Origin: Phlebotomus papatasi
Lineage: Eukaryota; Arthropoda; Insecta; Diptera; Psychodidae
Length of the DNA: 64,000 bases
Assembly: GCF_024763615.1 (NCBI RefSeq)
Contig: NC_077223.1
Span: 4,402,001 to 4,466,000 of the forward strand
Reading direction: 5' to 3'
Shown here one piece after another: positions 34,401 to 44,574 of the stretch; the stretch's first letter is position 1; every line of letters starts with the position of its first letter. The position numbers and the translations under genes were made by a program. The notes beneath the pieces are model-generated. The model did no database searches and was not told the origin of the DNA. It saw only the letters and a program-made list of their open reading frames with translations.

Positions 34401-37400
34401 GCCTTTGGCTCATCCGTCTGATTCTGAGCCAGTTTCAACTTATCAATCACCGCACTTAGGCTCCCTTTGCGATTTTTCGACTGACTCGGCGGGGAGGATT
34501 TATTGAGATCCTGCAGATCAACATCAACTCCCGTCAACTGAAAAGCCGAACTCAGATCAATCTGTTTCAACTTCACGGAAGACGCCTTCATTTTCGGACT
34601 ATCACTTCGACTGCTCGATGACTTCTTCTCACTCTTCTCCTTCTCCCTCGATCCCGATGATCCTCCCCCGGAAGACGAACTGGACGACTTCTTCTCACTA
34701 CTCTTCCCACTTGGCGAATTTGTGGCTGACTTCAGGGCTGACATACTCGGTTTTCCCGATCCCGTACCACTACTGTGCTTAGGCGAAGCCGATGAGTACT
34801 GCTTCGGACTCTGCAGACCACCATGCTTCGGACTCTGATGATGTCCTCCGGGACTCGATTGCTTCGGCGACGACGACGACGAAAATTTCCTCATCAAACC
34901 CGACGGTGACAGCGGAGCCCCATCCGATCCCTTGATACTCACACTAACCGGCTTATTGAGAGCATCTGGTGGACCCATTGGACTATCTTCCCTCTTTCTC
35001 TTCTTCTTCTTCTCCCCCTTTCGATCATCCGAAGATGACTTCTTGGACGACGACGAAGACTTCTTCTCTTTCGGCGAACTAGACGACGACGTATTAATTG
35101 GCGTTATCGTAATGCTAGACGAGAGATTTTGCGTAGCACCCAGTGGAATTATCTCAATTCCCGGCCTTCGATCGAGTCCAATTCCAGCCAAAACCGAACT
35201 GAAATTGGTCGATGAGGCTGTTGAAATGGGCGTTATGCTCACAAATGGTGGCATCACATTCTTATCATTTGCCTCATCTCGACTACGTTTCTTCACTTTC
35301 TTACTCCCATCGCCCAAATCTGACTCAATCTCTGCATCTGATGCACCATCGATGTCCTACAGAGAGTAAGACAGAAAAGGGAATTCTTGATTTAAAAAAA
35401 AAAAATCTCAGCTAAAAAAGACACACATAGTCAGAATCGAACCCGGGACACTTCAGTCAGAACTCTTTGGCTAACCACTGCTCTACTGTCTCTCATGCTA
35501 AGATCTTTAAGAGAGAGCAGTAACACAATCTGCTTTATTCGAATTTGTCATCGAAATAGAGCTTAAACAGAAAGAGATATCAACAATCGGTCTTCACTGA
35601 CCCCTAATGAAAAACATTATCTCGAGACGTTTTTCCACTTATCCCGACCTGGACCTGACCCTGCAAAACCATCCCTATAGACCAACGGCCGCAGCGATTC
35701 CACTGGATTTCCAACAGCCCGCTGATTTTACCGCTAAAAATCCGCGTAAGCTTCCGAGATGGAATTTGACGCTAAATTTCTTCCTAGCGTTCCATGGACG
35801 TTTGCGGAACTCTGTATAGGACCGTCTAATAAGAAATGTCCGCGAGTTTCCATAAACTTTTCTCTGACGAATATTTCCACGGCTTTTCCTTTGGATTATT
35901 ATCGTATAATTGGCAGTCAGTCCTTTAAAAATTTGGAAGGAATTAAAAGTTTGCATGGAAATTTCCATGCAACGGCCTTAAAGTAGCCGCTTAAGTCGAT
36001 TGATAACCCCTGACCCGAGCTATAAGGGGTCAAAGTTCGAAAATTGAGCGGCCTCTATCTCCGGTTCTAATTAACATTTTGACCTAAATTTTAGGTTTTT
36101 GGTTTCGCCTCGATGAGCACTTTCAGATGGAAGTTCAAAAATTCACCACAGGTGGCGCTATGATAGCCTCAAAATTGAAACTCATTTTTCTCAAGAACAC
36201 CATTGCGCATTTTGATCAAATTTTAGAGTGTTGTAGTCGTTGTAGTCTAGGGTCTAGGTCTAGGCTATGAAGTTTTCAAAAAGTGGCATGGGTTCGCTCT
36301 GGTTACAATAGAACCGAAGATAAGTGGATTCAAACTTCACGAAATTCAAACCACCATATCTCCGGTTTTATATGACCGATTTAGACGTGTGAGGGCGAAA
36401 ATTAAAGGTCTCGCAAATAACTACAACTTTCTAGAACATTTGAACTTTGTAGGGCCAACGATAAGGGCCCCACAGTCGAAAAAACAATTTTCATATTACA
36501 TAAACTCAATTATCTCGAGTCTTGCTCAATCGATTTTGATGAAAATTTCGGGGCATAATTGTAGAGGACATTTATATCTACATTTCGTCCAAACACCATT
36601 TTTTTCTGATCTGTTTCATTGACAAAATAAGTCTGTTCGCTGTGTTTATGTTCATGTTCTAGCGCTACTTGAGTAGACCAATTTAACAAAAAATAAAAAA
36701 ATTGGAGATTGCTCCATGATTTCTTGAGATATTTCAAGTTGAAGATTGCAATTTTAAGAAATTTTTCTCGTAGCGTCAGGTGGGGAAAAAAGCGGGAGTA
36801 GCGGCGTGACACATGGTGATGCGCCATTTTCGCTCGAAGTTTTTCGCGGGTCGTAAAATTTTTCGCGGATTTTCACGGGTCGCGAAATATTTCGTGAGTT
36901 TTCGCGGATCGCAAATTTTTTTGAGAATTTTCGCAGCTCACGAAAGTTCTCGCGGATTTTCGCGGGTTCTGAAATTTTTCGCGGCTCGCGAAATTTTTTG
37001 CATGCCGCGAAATTGTTCGCGGATTTTGTATTTCTTAAGCCTAAATGAAACTCTAATGTGATGTCAAGTTAGAGGCCTCTATTTCTCATAGTTTCCGAGA
37101 AAATCGACTTTGAAGTTTTTTTTTTAGACATTTTTATGCATTTCTCTTCCAATTTTCCTTGTTTTGAAGTGAAATTTTGCACATCTTAAGCCTAAAAGAG
37201 ACTCTAATGTAACGCCAAGTTTGAGGCCTCTATCTCTCATAGTTTCCGAGAATATCGGCTTTAAAGATTTTCAGATACTTTCATGCATTTTTCATCCATT
37301 TTTTTTTCATTCCTTCAAGAATTATTTAACTAAATTTGCATTATTTATGTATAAATATCGTTCGAGTTTGCCACAATCCAAATTTGTAATGAAGGAATCG

Positions 37401-40400
37401 CACCTCTATGAGCTGATCTAGGCTTATCACTGGTTTGTGTATTGTATTTCATTATAAAATATGGTTCATGAAAAATTCGATGGTGAAAAGGTACACTTTT
37501 AACTTTTCTGAGAAATTTATAAATTAAAATTTGTGAATATGAATGGATTTTCGTTTCATTTGGAGCAAAATTAACTAAAAAAAACTGAGGTAGGGGAAGT
37601 GCTTCTAATTTTGGACAGTCTGCATATAAGCATCGATATCCTAAGTTTGAAGTGCCATATTTTCAATACTAATTGACTTTTCTTGTTACTCTCTTTTCAG
37701 AAGGATTGTTTAGAAACTTGGCAAGCTATTTATCATCTTATTTTTACTAAAATTAGTTTTAATACGTTTAAAAATGAATTGATATGTAGAGGTGAATTTG
37801 ACTCTTATTTTGGACAACTTGGTTATTAATTTTTACAACTTGTCTGTAAATTTGGACAGATAATCCGCCTCAACAGGATGCCCATTGTTCTTCATTTTAT
37901 GAACCAATCTTACCAAGTCCTCTTCCTGGTCATGTAAGGGAAACGTGGAATGTCACAAGAAGCCCAGAAACTTTCCATATCATTCATTAAAGTGAGTTGA
38001 CTTCGGTACTCCAAGTACGTGCGGATTCGCTCATTCCCTGCCCTTTCCGGGAGCCTTTCAAGGCATTTCTCACTGCATCTCTTTCGTAGAGATGATGCTC
38101 CTTTATTTCTCCAGGCATTTGTCCAACCTAGTCATCACAAAAGCTAAAACTTCACGAAATTTCGTGAGAAAAACACCTGTCCAAAATAAGAATCATCACC
38201 TCACTGGTGAATGTCTTAAAAAAATTCCCATTTTTCACACGAAAAATATAATTCACAAGGCAAATCTCACTTCAGGTCAAATGTACAAATCATCAGTAAC
38301 GTGAATCATCACAATATTCAATGAATATTCAATAATATCACTCAAAAACAGCGAACAAACTTTGTTAGTACTTCACCAAAACTAAATAAGACTGAAGTAA
38401 GCCACGAAGTTCTGTCATATTTCTCGTAAGCAATTGCTCACACTGAATTTTCAACAAAGCAATTTCAACTCAAATCATATTCAAATTTTAACGTATTTAG
38501 TGTTAAAATATTCCAAAAAGAACAAATATTTAGATAGAATTCATTATTCATCAAATATTGGAATAAAAATCCATCATTTTAATCAATTTATTTTTAGTGT
38601 CCAATGTTATCCTCAAAGTGTCCAAAATAAGAAACTGGACAAAATTAGAAGCATTTCCCCTATAGAAAATATATAAATAAAAATTTAATACTGTATTTAT
38701 CATGAAAAAATTATGTTTCCATTTGGAATAGGTTTTAAATTAGCATAATTTACCCTATTTTTGGTATTTTTGAACCCCCTAGGGGACATTTTCGGATTTA
38801 TCTGTTAGACCTCCAAGGATATTTCCGCTTCTGTTTTGGTTATAGGGTCATGTCATGCAAACGTCGGAAAAAATTGTCATGCAGCATGCAGCATATGCAT
38901 GATGAGACTTACCAGGGCTGGACTGATGTTGAATGATGTCGCTTCGACATCTGATGGCTGATGCCAGCTGGACGCTGTGACTCCTCCGTCGGCTGATTCA
39001 GCGCCCAAAGAGTTGGAGTCACTGTTGCTGCCACTGTCACTCACATTTCCCAGCACATTACTCTTTGGGCTCTTCCAAAAATCCTCCTCCACACGTCGCT
39101 TCTTCACACTCTTCCCACTCCCATCACTGGCAGTCACCACCTGAAAGGCTCCTCCTGCCCCCTCGCCCAGGGCCTCTGCTGCCACTTCTTCCCCAAATGC
39201 ATCCAGATCTGCCTCTCCAAATCCCTCACTGGCTTCATCCTGAATGCCTTCTTCGTCTCCTGCTGCTTCCTCTGCTTCCCCCGGACCTGGCTCTGGGTCA
39301 GAAAACAGAGATCGGGCAGCACTACTGGATGGCTTGATGTCTGTGGTCTTGGTGAAATCTGTGGTGGTAGAATTTCGTCCACCGGGATCTCCTGGACCGA
39401 GGGCTAAGTTAAAATTTCCTGCGTCGAAAGTCCTCGTGGCCTGGAGGGAATTTTCCTGTTCCCAGGCTTTGATCAAGGCTCTCATGGTGACGGGAATTGA
39501 GAGACTCTTCTGCACCACTCGACTGAGGATTGTGCCTAAGTTCTCGTAGGATCGTCCGGGTGCAAAAACTTTGCATTGAATATCCATGACGTCAGTGAGA
39601 TCGAACTCAACCGTGGCCATGGCTTCGTCAAAGGGATGCTCAAGGGACACTGTGAGGTGCTGACAGGACAGAGCGCTAACCTCGAAAACGGTCGTTGAGT
39701 CAAAATCCTGGCGACTGTTTGCACGGATGCAGCTGGAGATGAGAGTGTTGAAGAGAACTTGCTGCCGGAGGATTTTGAGGAGTTTGGGCACATGGGCAGG
39801 TTCAGTGAAGGGCACACTGCCTATCACGATGCCTCTGAAGGATTCCCCTTCGGTGAGGAAGTAACAGTGATTCTGATCCGGAAGCGTAACAAACATTCCC
39901 TTTGAACTCCCGGACAATTCCCCATCGGCCGATTGGGCAGCTATTAGGCCCAGAAGGGGCTCGGAGGCGGTGGGATCCGGACCGAAGGAGATCTCTGTGA
40001 CTGAGGTCATTTGCTGGACCAGGGAGAGAGTCACGGGCATCTTTCGGTTGAGCGTCAGGACAAAACTGGCCGGCAACATGGTGGAATTGTGCGTGGCCAG
40101 GGGAGCATAAACGGGCTGTCCGTCCGGGGACACCGTGAGTATTGACTGAATCTGGAGTTTATTGGCTGCTGAAGCCTCCAGATTCACCGTAACACTCGTC
40201 CCAACATTCCTTCCATGGATAACCTCCACAGTCAGTGGAAGGATTGTCTTGGACTCCGTGTCCAGGAGCTCATAAGGAGACACGAAGTAAGTCAATTTCA
40301 TCGGATGCCCTCCACGTCTCTTCTGCACAATTCCCACTTGGGATTGCAGCAGAAGAGCCTGGGGATCCTTGTAGAAATTCTGCAATTTGTACAGATTGTA

Positions 40401-41129
40401 CAGATCAGTCTCGAGAGCCTGCAATGCCACAAAGGCCTTGCTCTTGATCTTGGGTTCAGCATTGAGCTGATAAATTGATGCTAGACCTTCCAGCTGAGTG
40501 GTAAAGTCAGCAAAATCCCCATTAACCAGACAATTGACCAATTCACTGCACGATTGCTGTTCAATTTTGCACTCATGGTGAACTTTAACGTCCTGCACCG
40601 CCCCCCCAGCATCCAGGACAATCTCCAGATAAAACATATCCGAACTAATAAACAATCCCGATGTATCTTCCATAAATTTCAGCCCCAGCTGACGCGTAAG
40701 ACTCTCAAGGCGCTCCACGAGTCCCTGCCTTGTTGTCACTTTGATACAGTGCTGCATACTGTCCAGGCACTTTTGCAGATTTGCCTTCTCAACGGCATCC
40801 AAAGCATATCTCTTCTCCTGCAAAATCCACCCAATCAACACAATCCTCCCTCCCCCAAAAAACCCCAAAAAACCAGCCTCAACTCACCAACAATGCCATC
40901 CGGACGGCTTTTGCGAGTTCAGGAAATGATTTATTGGAGGACTTTGACCGTAGTCTCTCCATCAGCAGCTCCAACTGCCACTTCTTGTTCTTCTCCCCGA
41001 TGCTGTTCATGGTCAATGGGGGATTCCCTGCACAAACCCAGAAATTCCCCAGAGAAAATTGACTTGTCACTTCCAAGCCCACGCTTAAGCCCCAATTTTG
41101 CTCAACTCACCGTTTATTTTGGAGGACAT
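28410..41129 (-). CDS. MED1: Mediator complex subunit 1
   Basis: Subunit of the Mediator middle module that bridges sequence-specific activators to RNA polymerase II in the nucleus. Five exons on the minus strand: 41129-41111, 41027-40888, 40817-38913, 35356-34177 and 29611-28410, all with GT-AG ends and matching phases, giving 1481 residues. That is close to the length I recall for insect MED1. The first about 420 residues carry the conserved Med1 domain (WQLELLMERL, then a long stretch with RQGLVERLESL and YFVSPYELLD). The rest is low-complexity Ser/Pro/Lys-rich, with a basic nuclear-localisation-like patch (KKKKRKRED) in exon 4. The C-terminus reads ITDDELMDEAL, typical of the family. I see no LxxLL nuclear-receptor motif. 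Introns 3 (3.6 kb) and 4 (4.6 kb) are full of repeats. Confidence 0.93.
29947..30089. mobile_element. Palindromic MITE in MED1 intron 4
   Basis: CGTCGGTTGCGTCTACCTCT is mirrored by AGAGGTAGACGCAACCGACG, a perfect 20-bp pair, and GTATCTGCAT / ATGCAGATAC continue the stem. About 140 bp. Confidence 0.62.
30240..30420. repeat. Partial copy of hairpin F in MED1 intron 4
   Basis: GGACCCCCCATAAATCGACC, CGTCGTGCGATTTC and GGATACGTTTTAGAGAAA match, in part inverted, the hairpin at 62273-62536. The ends are lost. Confidence 0.4.
31543..31965 (+). pseudogene. Deleted mariner/Tc1-type transposase in MED1 intron 4
   Basis: 31558-31670 encodes a helix-turn-helix-like PSVRNMAKKLKCSPSLVYKI. 31750-31890 encodes NPPNTPNLRPVEAYWAIIK, the block that carries the third catalytic acid of Tc1/mariner enzymes. 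The part with the first two aspartates is missing, removed by a deletion near 31740. A frameshift follows KEPR, after which the C-terminal DDLVQTLMGGLKKKIRNFAN is readable. A likely element end lies at 32100-32160. Confidence 0.7.
32340..32575. mobile_element. Hairpin MITE family A, decayed copy
   Basis: CGACACATCTTTCAGATCAGG, GTTTTGCATATGTCTATTC and AATTTAGTTCAATCC follow the order of the copies at 14224 and 59594. The right half is lost. Confidence 0.45.
32580..34110. other. Rest of MED1 intron 4
   Basis: TTCTCCAGAGCTTTCGACAC with GTGTCTTCCTGAGTGG (32590) recurs in altered form at 33121 (TTCTCCAAAGCTTTCAACCC, GGTCTTCTTCAGTGGG), a diverged repeat pair. No gene is seen. Confidence 0.35.
35428..35497 (-). 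repeat. tRNA-like sequence in MED1 intron 3
   Basis: On the minus strand it reads AGTAGAGCAGTGGTTAGCC (A-box-like) and then CCGGGTTCGATTCTGAC (B-box-like). The arms do not fold as a canonical cloverleaf, so it is more likely a SINE head than a gene. Confidence 0.35.
35640..36800. repeat. Interspersed repeat block in MED1 intron 3
   Basis: 35880-35995 matches 17430-17550. 36040-36620 has ATATCTCCGGTT-type words and long stretches with no frame, typical of old interspersed repeats. No gene. Confidence 0.35.
36825..37030. repeat. CG-rich degenerate tandem repeat
   Basis: The words TTTTCGCGGGTCG, TTCGCGGATTTTC, TCGCGGATCGC and TCGCGGCTCGCGAAAT recur every 20-25 bp in both senses. It is the most CpG-rich patch of this AT-rich intron. 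Confidence 0.55.
37035..37320. repeat. Two tandem copies of a unit of about 155 bp
   Basis: CTTAAGCCTAAATGAAACTC...GAGGCCTCTATTTCTCATAG (37035-37185) recurs as CTTAAGCCTAAAAGAGACTC...GAGGCCTCTATCTCTCATAG (37187-37320) with point differences. Confidence 0.6.
37593..38660. mobile_element. TA-flanked element, 1.07 kb, in MED1 intron 3
   Basis: GGGGAAGTGCTTCTAATTTT is mirrored by AAAATTAGAAGCATTTCCCC, with TA on both sides (37591-37592 and 38661-38662). 37640-37790 matches 53235-53390 in a related element. No transposase frame. Confidence 0.65.
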
Positions 41130-41399
41130 TGTGGATTGTTGTGTACTACACGGTGTCCTGGAATTCCTTTGAACACATTTGGCAAGAAAAAGTGCCCACC
41201 GATTAACGCAAAAATCAATTGGAAATATTTTACTGAAAATCACGCACACACTTCATTTTTCACGCAAACAACCTACCCAATAGCAAAAATGTCGGCGGAT
41301 AATTGCTAAGAAATGTGCCGATTTTGTCGACAGTCTCTCGCTTTGTCCACGGAGTCTGTCCTTTAATTTTTTTAGACGTTTTAGACCAGTCAAAAAATA

Positions 41400-41642
41400 C
41401 AGTAGACTCTCGCTCAATCGGCTCTTTCTCAATCGGGCGACAAATTTTGTTGACAATTTTCACGTTTAATTATGAAGCTAATTCGATCAAATTCGCTGTA
41501 GTTCTTCCTATTTTATCGTGTTTCTTTATAATTGAGCGAATTGAGCGCTTTTTGTGGAATTTACAAAAGCTTTGACGCTCAATTCTGTCGCTAAACCGGA
41601 TGACATTTTGCCCCATATTCCCGATTGAGAGAGAGTCTACTG
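41400..41642. mobile_element. CAGTAGACTCTCGC-family MITE in the MED1 upstream region
   Basis: CAGTAGACTCTCGCTCAATC is mirrored by GATTGAGAGAGAGTCTACTG, with TA on each side (41398-41399 and 41643-41644). 243 bp, about 270 bp before the MED1 start codon. Matches 7308-7541. Confidence 0.75.
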
Positions 41643-41644
41643 TA

Positions 41645-42558
41645 GAGCAATTTAATTAATTTCTGTATACAATAATAAAGGTCTAACTCTGTTGCTTGTT
41701 AAAAATTCTTTTCTGTGAAATTCTTATCAATCTCACCTACTATCTAACTAACAAATTGCCAAAATTTGTTTCGCTACTGCCTGATCACGAATATATGGAT
41801 ATTAGCTTCCCGATCCCGAATTAAGAAAAGATTAACCCTCTAACAGTATTTTCTTTAATATGCAAAAAAACTAGGTAAATAATTTTGTCTAAGGTAATTA
41901 ATGGTCCAATAAACACAAAAAAAAACCATCCATTCTTCATTATATCTTTTCGTTTGGGCGCCGTGAGAAAAGGTAAAGACCGCCTGGAGTCGGTCATTTT
42001 TATTTGGTGTCTACACACTAGAAGCAATTTTCGTCAAAAATTGCCTTTTTTTTTTTTAAATTTGACGTTTCTGCCTACCAGGGAGGGAAATCCGTAACTC
42101 GGTGAACGATTCACTAGTGAAAAGTTCACGAGCTTCCTTTCACGACTGCTAGAAAAGTTATTCTGTAGCTTTGCGTGAAGTGGAGAGGGAAAGTGCGTTT
42201 AAATTTTCATTAAATTTAAGTTTTTTATTAGTATTTGAACTAAATTACTGTGGAAAACACTAGAATTGAGTATTAGAAATGATGTGGTGTTGTTTTTCAA
42301 GCTAAACATGGAAAAAAATTGCAAGGGCTTCACCAAGTGATAACATCATCTCCACCGAAAATTTGACAAGTGAAACACATAACCTCAAAGTGATCTTTTC
42401 ACGTGAAGCAATCGCAAATTACAGAATTTCTTTTGCGATCACTTTAGTGAAGTGTTCACCAATTTTGACAGGTGATCACTTCACAGAGTTACAGAATTCC
42501 CCCCCCCCCCCAGGATAGGGGAAATTTTCTGGATTTTTATAAAGAAATTTCTTCTAGT
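41645..42558. other. Spacer with a partial family G hairpin
   Basis: 42007-42075 (GTGTCTACACACTAGAAGC, GTCAAAAATTGCC, TTTGACGTTTC) is half of hairpin family G. About 42090-42500 has CACGTGAA / TTCACG words repeated in both senses (GTGAACGATTCACTAGTG area and TGATCACTTCACAG). No gene. Confidence 0.35.
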
Positions 42559-42850
42559 ACAGTGCCCGCTTTATAATCCGGATCGGCGTAATCCGGACAA
42601 GTTCTCGACGGTTACATTTAAAATACTTTTGAGGTTATGTATGCATGCGTGTTCAGCAATGAAAATGAACTATCCTGTGATGTTTTTGTTTAATAAATGA
42701 AGTATAATACCGTAGAATTCTCTAATTATGTCTTTTTAATCTTCTTTAAAAGTTTTATTCTAATTATACAAAAAAAATCTTGTATTATATTTTCGAGACG
42801 TTGAACAAATTCAAAAAATCCATCCGGATTACGAAGCGGACATCTGTCAT
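42559..42850. mobile_element. MITE family B copy, opposite orientation
   Basis: CAGTGCCCGCTTTATAATCC at the left preceded by TA. The interior (CGGTTACATTTAAAATAC, ATGTATGCATGCGTGTTC, TTTAATAAATGAAGTATAAT) matches 21028-21348 inverted. The right end CGAAGCGGACATCTG is decayed. Confidence 0.62.
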
Positions 42851-43009
42851 TTTGTCTTTTTTTAAACGTTTTTTATGGATTATTGTTTTATGATTATCTA
42901 AAAACTGATAAATTTTAAGAAAAAAACGTTTAGAATTTTTAGAATTAGACGCGAATGAAGATCAAGTTATGGCAATAAAACTGACTTTTACCGAGGTGTC
43001 ACAGGTCAG

Positions 43010-43195
43010 CTAAGTAAACCAGAAAACATCACCTTCTTGTATAATTTGAAGGTCTTTTGAAATACATTGCTCATCTTCTGGTTTTATTTCACGATCTAGG
43101 GCATTAAAGGACGAATTAGGGAACTCATCATCACTGTTGAAGTCTGCTTCTTTATCAATTTCGCTTAATTCGCAGAAATCGACCATTTTACTCAT
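43010..43195 (-). CDS. Small open frame, unknown, possibly a transposase tail
   Basis: 61 residues on the minus strand, acidic (EIDKEADFNSDDEF, KPEDEQC), starting MSKMVDFCELS. The composition is less random than nearby frames. It lies next to a pogo-like MITE, and pogo-type transposases have acidic C-terminal tails, but I cannot show homology. It may be chance. Confidence 0.2.
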   Translation of the reverse strand: MSKMVDFCELSEIDKEADFNSDDEFPNSSFNALDREIKPEDEQCISKDLQIIQEGDVFWFT

Positions 43196-43229
43196 TCTGG
43201 ACAGTCTTCTTGTAATCTCAATTGTTTTC

Positions 43230-44330
43230 CATGATTAATATGTTCTGGGATGAGGAAATTTCCCAATGACATCACGGAAAATTCCATTAGAATTTTCGCA
43301 ATTAGAATTCCGACGGAATTCCTAAAAGATTCCTTGAGAATTTTCTATTGATTGTTTTCTCTAACATTCCTAAGGATTTTCGACAGAAATTTCGTTATTT
43401 GTGTAAGGAATTTTGTCTTAGAAATCCCTGAAGATTCCATTCATGGGAATACAGATTAAATCGCTGGAAAAATTACCTCGCTTAGAGGTAGAAATTTCCT
43501 ATGGCGATTGCAGGTATTTCCTAAGAATATTTTCAGCTTCGGAATATTTGATACCTTACTAGAGAAATTTCGATGATTCCTCTGATTCCTTGTGGAAATT
43601 TCCTCAGGTAAATTTCTAAAGAATTCCCTGGACTTTCCTACAGAACATTCTATGTTGACTTCGATAATTTTCTCTTAGTATTACCCGTATACCATTCCCT
43701 AAACCAGAGGTGCGCAAGAAACCGTTGAAACCGAATTAACGTCAAATGAAACATGTACGACAATGGTCAAAACGCTACTATATAACAAATTTATTTTGAC
43801 GTTAATTCGGTTTCAACGGTTTCTTGCACGCCTCTGCCCTAAACATTTACTACCATAGGAATTTAAGTGGAATCAGTATTGAAATGTCCTTGGTAAACTA
43901 TGGAATTTTTTAAAGATCTCTTAGGATTTGCACGGGAAATATTCCCTTCGTTTTTCAGGATTTTTCAAAGTTTCCTCAAAATTTCTTGGGGAAATTTTTA
44001 GGAAGTTTCCTACGGAGAAGATATGAAAAATTCACTAGCCTGTCTCAGGAAAATTTATTCCCACTTTACATATACTTCAGTCGAGATAAATTTAATAAAA
44101 AAATATTATAAAGAAAAAAGAAATTTCTTAAGAATTTCATGTAGAAATTCATAGGGAATAATTTTTCACTTAAGGATATGAGTCAGTCGAGATGTTATTC
44201 TTGGAAATAGTTTATATATAACATCGAAGAGTAATGTGGATATAATATTTCAAGCAAAGAATTTAGGAAGAATTACAGGGAATATCTCCATATAGACTGG
44301 AAAAACTCAGTAGCCCATCTGAAAGAAGAT
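43230..44330. repeat. Decayed GGAAATTTCC-rich repeat, interrupted by a hAT hairpin
   Basis: Words such as GGAATTTTC, GGAAATTTC and GAAATTCC recur throughout in both senses, as in 17500-18400 and 35650-35990. A hAT hairpin is inserted at 43705-43836. No gene. Confidence 0.35.
43705..43836. mobile_element. hAT-type hairpin MITE (family C), copy 2
   Basis: 132 bp palindrome from CAGAGGTGCGCAAG to CTTGCACGCCTCTG. Perfect 8-bp duplication CCCTAAAC at 43697-43704 and 43837-43844. Interior CCGAATTAACGTCAAATG as in copies 1 and 3. Confidence 0.8.
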
Positions 44331-44374
44331 GTGACCGACTTTCAGCACTATCCGACTTTTGACAAATTTCTCTA

Positions 44375-44465
44375 CCAGGTGAACAAGAACCGTTTGAAAT
44401 CAAACAAACGTCAAATGAAAATATTTTACGTCAATAAAAACGCTAAGACTTATTTTGACTCTTTC
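44375..44465. mobile_element. hAT-type hairpin MITE (family C), degenerate copy
   Basis: AGGTGAACAAGAACCGTTTG, ACGTCAAATGAAA and CAATAAAAACGCTAAGACTT follow the family C order, but the right arm and terminal repeat are lost. Confidence 0.45.
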
Positions 44466-44574
44466 TCTCTTTTTATTCCCTTGAATGCGTGCTTAAGTAA
44501 AAGAAAAAAAATATTTGTCAATCAGAACAAATTTTATTGAATTAATAATAAATAGGATAAAAGACAATTATATT

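Noticed and set aside
34932..35369. 145-residue plus-strand frame opposite MED1 exon 4
   Set aside because: It is the antisense of a Ser-rich coding exon; its Ser/Leu/Phe-rich composition follows from that, and the minus-strand frame has the splice sites.
40554..41309. 251-residue plus-strand frame opposite MED1 exons 1-3
   Set aside because: It crosses MED1 introns and exons antisense and has no domain resemblance.
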